From Candidatus Zixiibacteriota bacterium (GTDB taxonomy: Bacteria > Zixibacteria > MSB-5A5 > GN15 > FEB-12): a stretch of 20,559 nt of DNA. The DNA lies in NCBI GenBank assembly GCA_023132995.1, contig JAGLXI010000052.1, forward strand, positions 1 to 20,559, written 5' to 3'. The notes under the pieces are model-generated. The model saw nothing but the letters and a program-made list of their open reading frames with translations. It made no database searches and was not told where the DNA came from. Of the stretch, positions 8,801 through 15,367 are shown piece by piece. Numbering within the stretch: position 1 is the stretch's first letter; each line of letters begins with the position of its first letter. A program made the position numbers and the translations under genes.

Positions 8801-9291
8801 GGGGCGAGCGTGGGGCCGGTTCGCCGGTAGTGTTCTACGATGAGAACGGAGGCAGGTTGGGCTATCTGGGTTACGACGGCTGGTTCTATGCCTGGGAAGC
8901 GGCAGTGGACAGCACGACCAACTTCTGGCCGATGGGCGGCCACGATGCTTCGGGCAGCTTTGTCTTTGACCAGTCCCGGCTGTCGCAGCCAACGACCAGC
9001 GCGCCCCTGTTCGCCGAGGAAAAATTCTATAACTATCCCAACCCGGTGCTCGACGGCGCCACCACTATTCGCTATTACCTGGGTCGCGAGGCGAAAAGTG
9101 TCCGCCTGACCATCTATGACCTGTCGGGCAGGGAGATAGACAACTTTGCCGGTCCCACGCAGGGCGCTATTGACAATGAGAAGGAATGGAACTGCAGCGG
9201 AGTCACGCCCGGCGTTTATCGCTGCATGATTGAGGTGGACTTTGGCGCGGCCACCGAGTCCGCGTTTACCGACATCGCCATCATCAGATAA
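5893..9291 (+). CDS. Secreted M6-family zinc metalloprotease with FG-GAP-like repeats and T9SS C-terminal sorting domain
   Basis: 1132 residues, starting at TTG with a strong Shine-Dalgarno. A signal peptide covers about 1-26 (ending APAQAGG). The peptidase domain is the immune inhibitor A-like M6 family. Its zinc site is HEFGHQLGLVD, with H305, E306, H309 and D315, so the catalytic set is intact. The second half has repeats of the FG-GAP/VCBS propeller type: DNLDKDPEGAAEIIF at 601, DVDLDGLPEVVVFG at 817, DIDLDGYPDIVIGG at 874 and DIESGGSPEIVF at 937. Two of these carry DxDxDG-like calcium-binding loops. A T9SS type A sorting domain starts near N1047 (NYPNP), with LTIYDLSGREI and GVYRCMI. The family, zinc site and sorting domain together indicate an extracellular or surface-anchored protease exported by T9SS. 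It lies directly after the PorU and PorV-like genes, so it is probably their cargo. The substrate is unknown. Confidence 0.88.
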   Translation: MYLRNWFAVLSASAVILLASHAPAQAGGRILYGEKQRHTEQLTDNKVQHHSLAQRLSRAMTPAVHRKAPWSLPMKALDPASDTTVRVLVLRFDFQYEETDDPNTTGRGVMNLGNPLNDPVDSAAYYDSVGHWIDPPPHDSLYFDAHLRALRKYWETVTEGAYTLDWDIYPPAKDSTYKLPGPMSDYGICYAGLPANEAFDTVIFGLVHYFRDCVRLADTVSPEIDFSQYQSVFLFHAGSDSQTDIGFPPTCSDLFTGFINYVPEEPDWDTVWVDGGAKAICNALILPESNSQDNRATALNAVLAHEFGHQLGLVDLYRTDNFISCLGDFALMDHNGFGTSVDFGFDVGGVFGTIPVYPCAWSRAYLGVVEVHNFRQGTDIEIAAAEVQSESIKIARVPISEKEYYLIENRVDDLYPEIVTGLLADSITGVIQYPVDTLTREFTGEYDFLLPGSGLLIYHVDESVAALNYDSHTGDTVNNFYSNQLQLIPSRRFISLVEADGVVDMSGYYQVGSRRFGWEGDMFREDREGSSLTPNTNPAAIDNSGNNTHIWIDKIRRAREQGGSFRRIDTLMRFDVRTRDLVDGFPVRAGYPSFGFAPICDNLDKDPEGAAEIIFASGRNLCVITSTGENFLHQVSACDPCRTFYDTSLTSVYADTGRSYPIPLFARTPEGITANPVTGDFGLADSSKYIAVGSPNRVDVFRLAYNDQTDLAQRPFPYIPTSSMPVALSFGNMLYILDDAGRVYLKPSLTQPDRRLGRFVEEAYHGICRIGDWLILLAGDSLLEGRTPQTRLYCISATDSTSITLNGYYNWGPITVDVDLDGLPEVVVFGADGKGLYVTADTLIAVPPGMLPVMTISKERETGFEFTVNPVAGDIDLDGYPDIVIGGRNAVYAFSRELTLKTGYPLEIDDRIYYDNYAHLVLGGYQDEVISSPVVADIESGGSPEIVFPTFAGNVYSFGPQLSYGFPLSGGERGAGSPVVFYDENGGRLGYLGYDGWFYAWEAAVDSTTNFWPMGGHDASGSFVFDQSRLSQPTTSAPLFAEEKFYNYPNPVLDGATTIRYYLGREAKSVRLTIYDLSGREIDNFAGPTQGAIDNEKEWNCSGVTPGVYRCMIEVDFGAATESAFTDIAIIR

Positions 9292-9295
9292 GGAG
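9291..9295 (+). promoter_or_regulatory. Shine-Dalgarno AGGAG that favours the ATG at 9304
   Basis: AGGAG overlaps the last base of the M6 protease stop codon and lies eight bases before the ATG at 9304. The in-frame TTG at 9298 is only two bases away, too close for normal initiation. ATG 9304 is chosen for the following gene. Confidence 0.55.
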
Positions 9296-9303
9296 CCTTG
9301 ATA

Positions 9304-10254
9304 ATGAGCGCGAAAATGAAGATCATCAGTTGCTCGGCATTGTTACTCACCCTGGTTGTTCTGCCTATCGGCACGGCGTCGGCGGTTGAGTTGCGGCAAT
9401 CGCTGTTTGACCGGGAACTGCAGAAGATCAGGTATGACGTAGCCGGCAGATCCGCCGGGGAGCAACCTTACTTAGCTTTCACCGATGAGGATGACGATGT
9501 CATGTTGCTGGACCTGGCGCAGGCAGAGGCGCCGCCGCCGGAATACAAGTCCCCCGGTCGCGCTTTTCTGTATTCGCTGGTGGTGCCGGGGCTGGGTCAG
9601 TTCTACTACGGCAGCAGGATCAAGCCGTTCCTGTTCCTCGCCGTTGAGGCTGTCGGCTGGAAGTACGCCCTGCAGTATCATGCTGACGGGGAGGATATCA
9701 CGGCGGAGTTTCGGGCTTTCAATAACGAACACTGGCTCCGTGATGTCTACAGCGATTATCTGCTGACGGCCTACGGGACATTGCAGCCGGACACGCTGGA
9801 AGCGTCGGCCGACCGGAAAGGGTACACTCACACCCTTCCCGAAGCACGTGACCAACAATACTATGAAATGACGGGCAAATACAACCAGTTTGCCTGGGGC
9901 TGGGATGACGCCACCCTCAACGATATGGATTGGGAGATTTTCAAACAATCCAATCCGTCCGACTGGGATTTCCGCATTCTAAGCGACAAGAGCACGCCCG
10001 TCTCGGCTAACCGGCTGGAATATGAGGGCATGCGCGACGCGGCCAATCAGGAATACAGCAAGTCGATGAAGTTTGTTTTCGGCATCATGGCCAACCACCT
10101 CATTAGCGCTTTCGAGGCGTATTTCGTGACCAAGGGTCATAACAAAAAGCTCAGGTATGAGCAGGAGTTCGCACAGTTGAAAGTAGACGCGCGTCTCCGC
10201 TCCTACTCGTCATGGCAGGACACGCCTTACGTAACCTTTACCTATACTTTCTGA
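9304..10254 (+). CDS. DUF5683-like envelope protein, first of a tandem pair
   Basis: 316 residues. A signal peptide covers about 1-27 (hydrophobic core ALLLTLVVLPIG, ending TASA). The recognisable core starts near residue 82 with KSPGRAFLYSLVVPGLGQFYYG, matching the S-P-x-A-xx-S-xx-PGLGQ-xY-xG pattern of DUF5683 proteins, followed by a hydrophobic helix (FLFLAVEAVGW). A second helix near the end (FVFGIMANHLISAFEAYF) matches the same place in the next gene's product. The chain ends in an alternating strand with a terminal Phe (YVTFTYTF), as in substrates of the outer-membrane assembly machinery. The biochemical function of DUF5683 is not known. The gene starts twelve bases after the protease stop and is probably co-transcribed with it. 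The family call is moderately sure; an outer-membrane location is inferred from the C-terminus. Confidence 0.7.
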   Translation: MSAKMKIISCSALLLTLVVLPIGTASAVELRQSLFDRELQKIRYDVAGRSAGEQPYLAFTDEDDDVMLLDLAQAEAPPPEYKSPGRAFLYSLVVPGLGQFYYGSRIKPFLFLAVEAVGWKYALQYHADGEDITAEFRAFNNEHWLRDVYSDYLLTAYGTLQPDTLEASADRKGYTHTLPEARDQQYYEMTGKYNQFAWGWDDATLNDMDWEIFKQSNPSDWDFRILSDKSTPVSANRLEYEGMRDAANQEYSKSMKFVFGIMANHLISAFEAYFVTKGHNKKLRYEQEFAQLKVDARLRSYSSWQDTPYVTFTYTF

Positions 10255-10267
10255 GGACGCCCGTACT

Positions 10268-11077
10268 GTGAGAACGGTGGTTATATTCGGTCTGGTGATG
10301 GGACTTCTGGCGGTCGACGGCCTGACGGTCGAACTGAAGGAAACACCCATCCAGTCGCAGCTTCACGCATCGCTTATGTCGTTACCCGCGGCCGTCGGGA
10401 CAGTGTCACCCGGCTTTCACAGTTCAGGCGGAGGCCTCTTTGACGATGACCGGAATGCCAACAGCAGTCGGTCGGAGAGAAAGTCGGTCGGCAAGGCGGT
10501 TCTGTACTCGATTATTCTTCCCGGCCTGGGAGAATATTACGTGGGAAACAGGAAGAAAGCGCGGTACTTCTTTGCGGCCGAAGCTCTGTGGTGGTTGGGT
10601 TATCTCTCCTATCGCACTGACGGTGGTTGGAAGAAAGATGACTACATAGCGTTTGCCCATGAACAGGCGGGAGCCAATCTCGAGGGCAAGAGTGATGAGT
10701 TTGTCGATTTCGTCGGCTACTACTACAATATCGATCAGTACAATACGCTGGGTCGTGTGCTTGACCGAGACCGGCCCTACCTGGTGGACAACGCCTCCAA
10801 CCACTGGTGCTGGCAGAGTTCGGAAGACAAGGCCGCCTTCCGCGAGATGAAAAATGGGAGTCGCGAGGCTTACCGTCAGGCCAAGTTCATGATCGGCTTG
10901 ATGGTCTTAAACCGAATCGTATCGGCAATTGACGCCGCTCACGACGCCCGTAGTTCGCGCCGGCTTTTCTCGGATTCCCAGGCCGACGAGAGACCCAGTC
11001 GGCTTGGTTGTCGTGTTGAGGTGAACCCGTTCAGTGCCGACCGCCAGGTCGGTCTGACTTTGTACACTCTCTTTTGA
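10268..11077 (+). CDS. DUF5683-like envelope protein, second of a tandem pair
   Basis: 269 residues from a GTG start, with GAGGA ten bases upstream that overlaps the previous stop. The N-terminus is hydrophobic (VVIFGLVMGLLAV), consistent with a signal peptide. The core KSVGKAVLYSIILPGLGEYYVG is clearly paralogous to the preceding protein, as is the later helix FMIGLMVLNRIVSAIDAAHDA. It is shorter than its neighbour and lacks part of the middle. It also ends in an aromatic-terminated strand (VGLTLYTLF). The pair looks like an old tandem duplication that has diverged; the two may form a heteromeric complex. No enzymatic motif is visible. The next gene starts one base after its stop. Confidence 0.68.
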   Translation: MRTVVIFGLVMGLLAVDGLTVELKETPIQSQLHASLMSLPAAVGTVSPGFHSSGGGLFDDDRNANSSRSERKSVGKAVLYSIILPGLGEYYVGNRKKARYFFAAEALWWLGYLSYRTDGGWKKDDYIAFAHEQAGANLEGKSDEFVDFVGYYYNIDQYNTLGRVLDRDRPYLVDNASNHWCWQSSEDKAAFREMKNGSREAYRQAKFMIGLMVLNRIVSAIDAAHDARSSRRLFSDSQADERPSRLGCRVEVNPFSADRQVGLTLYTLF

Positions 11078-11078
11078 T

Positions 11079-12047
11079 ATGGAGATCGGCGGACGTCTGT
11101 TGAAGTTGCTGGGGGCGCTTCTGCTCATGGGGGGGGTGGCCTGCGGGCCGCCATCCGGAAAGATCGGCGAACAGGCAATCCGCGCCAGGGTGCCGCTGGC
11201 TGTACTTGTCGAAGCTACGATCACCGGCGACGTCCGGGGCAGTCGCCTTGAAACACCGTTCGGATTGGCGGTGGCTCCCTCGGGCCATGTTTATGTAACC
11301 GACGCCGGGTCCAATCGGCTTGTTCGCCTGAGCGCCGATCTCAAAGGCGAGGCTGACATCGGGGGCTACGGCTTTGCGGCAGGACTGTTCAACCACCCTA
11401 CTTTTCTTGTCACCGACAATGCCCTCAATCTTCTTGTCTGCGACGAGGGGAACCGCCGTGTGACCAGGTACAATTCCCGGCTTAGCTACACGGATGAAAT
11501 CGCCTTCAGCGATGACGAGGATCCCCTGATGTACGGTTACCCGTCAGGAGTGGCGGTGACCGACTACGGTGAGGTCTGGGTGGCGGATCGTGACCGGGAC
11601 AGGGTAGCGGTCTTCGATAACCTCGGCCGGTTCGACCGTTTTGTTGGTGATTTTGCGTATGCAGGGGGACAGCTTACCAGTCCTGAGAAGATCCTCGGTG
11701 ACGGCCGCGGTAATTTCATCGTGTGTGACGCCGGCAACGCTCGCATAGTTGTCTACGACGATTACGGGGGCTATTCATATGAGATCCATGACCGCGCGTT
11801 TCAATACCCGATGGCGGCAACGGTCGAGCGCGATCACCTCTGGGTTCTTGACGGCGCCGCCGGGCTGGTTGTTTGTTTCGACCGGCAGGGAAAAAAGCTC
11901 TTTGAAGCCGGGCCGACTCTCACGGGCAATTCTATACCGCTGAAGGAGCCTTCGGATATCGCCGTGCTTCCTGACGGCCGACTGCTGGTGGCCGACAGCG
12001 GCAACAGCCGACTCCTGGTTTGCCGTATCATGTACAGTGACCCGTAA
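11079..12047 (+). CDS. NHL-repeat six-bladed propeller, putative lipoprotein
   Basis: 322 residues. The N-terminus is a short basic and hydrophobic stretch ending GGVAC, which resembles a lipoprotein signal with C22 as the lipidated residue. The -3 residue is Gly rather than Leu, so lipidation is likely but not certain. The rest consists of NHL-type repeats: PFGLAVAPSGHVYVTDAGSNRLVRL, HPTFLVTDNALNLLVCDEGNRRVTRY, YPSGVAVTDYGEVWVADRDRDRVAVF, SPEKILGDGRGNFIVCDAGNARIVVY, YPMAATVERDHLWVLDGAAGLVVCF and the last, PSDIAVLPDGRLLVADSGNSRLLV. Six repeats suggest a six-bladed beta-propeller. NHL propellers usually bind proteins or ligands; no catalytic residues were identified. It begins one base after the upstream stop and overlaps or abuts the next gene, so it is part of the same operon. 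It may be an accessory lipoprotein for the large barrel protein downstream, but this is only inferred from position. Confidence 0.78.
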   Translation: MEIGGRLLKLLGALLLMGGVACGPPSGKIGEQAIRARVPLAVLVEATITGDVRGSRLETPFGLAVAPSGHVYVTDAGSNRLVRLSADLKGEADIGGYGFAAGLFNHPTFLVTDNALNLLVCDEGNRRVTRYNSRLSYTDEIAFSDDEDPLMYGYPSGVAVTDYGEVWVADRDRDRVAVFDNLGRFDRFVGDFAYAGGQLTSPEKILGDGRGNFIVCDAGNARIVVYDDYGGYSYEIHDRAFQYPMAATVERDHLWVLDGAAGLVVCFDRQGKKLFEAGPTLTGNSIPLKEPSDIAVLPDGRLLVADSGNSRLLVCRIMYSDP

Positions 12048-12057
12048 ACAGGGGCCC

Positions 12058-15000
12058 ATGCGATCTCTGTTGCACAAACGTGTTCTCCTCGAAGGGACGT
12101 CCCGCAAGGCAGGTCTGACGTTTCTGCTGGTATACATCGCATGTTCGGTTGCACCCGTTTTATCGGTCGGCACGGAACTGCAACTGGTTGGTGAAGATAT
12201 CCCCGGTCGGTTGCCGATCGGTTCGCATTTCATCTTCAACCAATCTGACACGCTTCGCCTCAACGGCCGCCTCTTGCAGCGCGGCATCGACTACCGGTTC
12301 GATACTCAGATCGGCGCTTTCGATCTCTCTTCGCTCGCTCACGGCGTGGGCGACACTCTGTCGGTAGTTTACCGGGAGTTGCCCGCCTGGGTCCAACGCA
12401 GCTACGGTCGGGAACTTCCGGAGATCCAATCGGGAGCCAAGCCAGGCACAACTGCTGTCCCGCCGCCCCACGTTCCGAAACGCCTGCCGACAGGTTCCAG
12501 CGTGAGTCTTACCGGGGCAAAGTCGTTTAGGTTCTCCACGCGCTCGACGGGATCGTCCGATTTTAGCCAGTCGCTGGACCTGGCCATTTCCGGTCATGTC
12601 TCGCCGGGGCTTGAGATAAGCGGCGCGATTTCAGACCGGGGTCATGATCCCTCCTACGGCACGGCCAACAGCCGCCTCAACGAACTCGATAAGATCAATC
12701 TCAGATTGACCTCGACAAAACTCAGGGCACAGATAGGCGACATCGATGTAGACGACAGGTTTGCGGACTACCCCTCGCGTGGAAAGCAGGTATCGGGGGC
12801 GTCGTTTGACTTCCGCAGTCGGAACTGGTCGGTGAGCGGATTGGCCGCCCGCCCCAAGGGGAGGTATGCCGTCTCTCGCTTCTACGGTGAGGACGCCCGG
12901 CAGGGTCCCTACCAGATAGGCGAGGGGTCTGCCGCGGTGTCGGTCGTGCCAGGCTCTGAGGTCGTGTGGCTCGACGGTCGAAAGCTCGAGCGGGGGGCGA
13001 ATAAAGACTACACGGTCGACTATCCGACAGGCCAGGTGACATTCAGTGTCGATCACCCGATTGACAGTCGCAGCAGAATCGAGGTCGACTACGAGCCACA
13101 ATCCACAGACTACAAGGGCGAGCTTCTTGGAGGCGCCGCCGGTTCGAGCACCGATGATTCGACCCTGACCATCGAAATGCAGTGGCTGCGCGAGGGTGAT
13201 GACAGAGGACAACCGCTTGTGGGGGAACTCTCCGAGAGTGACAGGAAACTGCTGGCCGGGGCAGGCGACGACATCTCTCTCGCTGTCCGGTCGGGGGTGA
13301 CGCCGGACAGCAGCGGTGTCTATGTTCTCGTTACCGACAGTCTCCCTGACAGCGTGTTCGTCTACAACGGCGATGGTGGTGGCGAGCGGTTCTCGGTAAC
13401 GTTCAGCTACATGGGCGAGAGAAACGGAGACTACCTCTTTCTCGGCTCAGGTCACTATGTCTATGTCAGTCACGGAGGGGGAGACTACTTGCCGCTCGTT
13501 CGCGTCCCGGCGCCGGTGCGGACCGATTACTACCGCACTCGGGTCGTCGCCAGAACGGCCCTGCTGGGCGAAACGGTGGCGGAGTTCCGGCAGAGCCGGT
13601 TTGACCGCAACCTGTACTCCAACCTTGACGACGACGACAACACCGGCGCGTATTATGGTCTGCAATCCCAGCGCCGGTGGCTGTCCCGGGGCGGCGACAA
13701 TAGTATCTCTGTGAGGCTGTACCGCAAGGACAATGAATACCGGCAGCGGGCACGTCTGTACCGGGCCGATCTTGCGCGAGGCTTTCTCCTGCCGGACGGC
13801 TATGTGCCTGCCACGGATGAATGGCTCGGTGAACTGACGACTGTTATTGCCCCGCTTGAGTTCCTGGCTGTGCATGGGGACCTTTCACGCCTGAATTATG
13901 GGGGAGAGTTTGCTTCCCGGGTCGGTGGCGTCCGCGTCGATCTGTTGCCAGCGCCGGGCCGCCTTGATGCAACGGTGGCCTTCAGGAGCATTCGCTCGCA
14001 TCTGGATACTGCCGCCGTGCGGAGAGAAGGCAGGGGGGATAATTTCTCCGGGGGCGTGAAATACTACCCTGGTCGGCAGTTGTCGGTGGCGTCTCGGTTT
14101 GAGTTCGACAAGCGTCGCAATGACTATAAAGGCGAGTGGCAGGGGAGCCGTTTCTATCGCTATCGACTGGAGCTTGACAGGCAAGCCGAGCGGCTGGGCG
14201 TTGAGCATTTCGTCGAGGACACTCTGGTCGGCCGCTGGACGGAAGCGCTCAGGAGAAGCCGCGTATCAATGATGTCGGATCGGACGGTCGGCGGGATAGC
14301 CTGCAATCTGACCGTTTCTCACCAGTGGCTTGACGGGCCGTCCGTCTCGGAGAGAAGTTTCCTGGGTCGATTAGGTTATAAGTATCACAACACGCGGCAG
14401 CGGCTCGATCTCGGCGGCGCCTACGCAATGTCGACGGAAACGCGCCACGGCCGTGGCGTTACTTACCTCGAGGTGGAGCCGGGCAAGGGTGACTACGTTT
14501 TGGAGGATGGCCGGTTTGTTCCTGATGGCGATGGCAACTACCTTCAAGTGGACGAAATCCTCTCCGACCGCGCCCGAGTGCGCCGTGGCCGGAAGAGCTT
14601 TTACCTGAACAAGAACTGGGGACCGTTTCTGCTTCGTTTCAACTCCAACATTGAGGAAGAACTTCTGGACGGCGGCCAGCGAAATGTCAGTTGGATAGTC
14701 CCCTTCCTGTCCGATGAAAGTCAGCCTTGCCTGTTTTATTCACGGTATTACGACGGCGACCTCAGGCTGTTTCCCGTTCGTGGTTTTCACGCGATTAACC
14801 TCACTTTCCGCGAGAGTCGCCAGCACCGCCGCGTGGCCGGCGTTGACCAGGGCAGCCTGAACCGCCAACGGGCGATAAGCCTCAAACAGGCGGTCGTGAA
14901 TCTGTACCTGAAAGAGCGGGTGGAGTTGTTTGAAATAAGGCGGGATCAGTATTACTCCGGGGCGGGGGATATCGAGGGCTTCCGTGTGGGGCTGGATCTT

Positions 15001-15360
15001 CGGCAGCAACTGGCCGCGGGTGAAATCAGCGCCGGCGCTGCCTTTCGTTGCTCGGAATCCTCGCTTGATGAGACCTCGGAGCAGTATATAGTGACTTTTG
15101 GTTCGCGCTTTCAGGTGGTCAGGAAAGGTGAACTTCGCTCTTCGGTGGAGTTGTATCGTCAGGCTCTTTCCGGTGGCGATAGTGTGCCATCATATTCTCT
15201 CACCGACAACAAGTCGGGAGAACGTGGCGCCATCTGGTCGGTGAGCCTGCGATACGGTATCAAGGATCAATTACGGGTGAAGTTCAATCTGGCCGGGCGC
15301 CATGCGGATACTCATGTGGCACGGGTGACCTGTCGGGGAGAGATGGTAGCGGAGTTTTAG
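12058..15360 (+). CDS. Large outer-membrane beta-barrel protein with repeated DGRxLxRGxDYxxD modules
   Basis: 1100 residues from ATG 12058; an in-frame GTG at 12037 overlapping the NHL gene would add seven. A hydrophobic export signal (LTFLLVYIACSVAPVL) follows basic residues. The N-terminal part carries two related modules: LRLNGRLLQRGIDYRFD (from 12253) and VWLDGRKLERGANKDYTVDY (from 12964), each followed by a GxxxxSRIEVDY- or GDTLSVVY-type strand. Further on are glycine/tyrosine-rich motifs, including GSGHYVYVSHGGGDYLPL and GKGDYVLEDGRFVPDGDGNY. The second half alternates polar and aromatic residues as in a barrel, and the protein ends in Phe (GEMVAEF), a typical outer-membrane insertion signal. 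The modules recall those in SprA-related surface proteins of FCB bacteria. SprA (Sov) is the T9SS outer-membrane translocon but is about twice as long, so this is not a clear SprA. The exact function is unknown. Confidence 0.72.
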   Translation: MRSLLHKRVLLEGTSRKAGLTFLLVYIACSVAPVLSVGTELQLVGEDIPGRLPIGSHFIFNQSDTLRLNGRLLQRGIDYRFDTQIGAFDLSSLAHGVGDTLSVVYRELPAWVQRSYGRELPEIQSGAKPGTTAVPPPHVPKRLPTGSSVSLTGAKSFRFSTRSTGSSDFSQSLDLAISGHVSPGLEISGAISDRGHDPSYGTANSRLNELDKINLRLTSTKLRAQIGDIDVDDRFADYPSRGKQVSGASFDFRSRNWSVSGLAARPKGRYAVSRFYGEDARQGPYQIGEGSAAVSVVPGSEVVWLDGRKLERGANKDYTVDYPTGQVTFSVDHPIDSRSRIEVDYEPQSTDYKGELLGGAAGSSTDDSTLTIEMQWLREGDDRGQPLVGELSESDRKLLAGAGDDISLAVRSGVTPDSSGVYVLVTDSLPDSVFVYNGDGGGERFSVTFSYMGERNGDYLFLGSGHYVYVSHGGGDYLPLVRVPAPVRTDYYRTRVVARTALLGETVAEFRQSRFDRNLYSNLDDDDNTGAYYGLQSQRRWLSRGGDNSISVRLYRKDNEYRQRARLYRADLARGFLLPDGYVPATDEWLGELTTVIAPLEFLAVHGDLSRLNYGGEFASRVGGVRVDLLPAPGRLDATVAFRSIRSHLDTAAVRREGRGDNFSGGVKYYPGRQLSVASRFEFDKRRNDYKGEWQGSRFYRYRLELDRQAERLGVEHFVEDTLVGRWTEALRRSRVSMMSDRTVGGIACNLTVSHQWLDGPSVSERSFLGRLGYKYHNTRQRLDLGGAYAMSTETRHGRGVTYLEVEPGKGDYVLEDGRFVPDGDGNYLQVDEILSDRARVRRGRKSFYLNKNWGPFLLRFNSNIEEELLDGGQRNVSWIVPFLSDESQPCLFYSRYYDGDLRLFPVRGFHAINLTFRESRQHRRVAGVDQGSLNRQRAISLKQAVVNLYLKERVELFEIRRDQYYSGAGDIEGFRVGLDLRQQLAAGEISAGAAFRCSESSLDETSEQYIVTFGSRFQVVRKGELRSSVELYRQALSGGDSVPSYSLTDNKSGERGAIWSVSLRYGIKDQLRVKFNLAGRHADTHVARVTCRGEMVAEF

Positions 15361-15367
15361 GCTGGAT

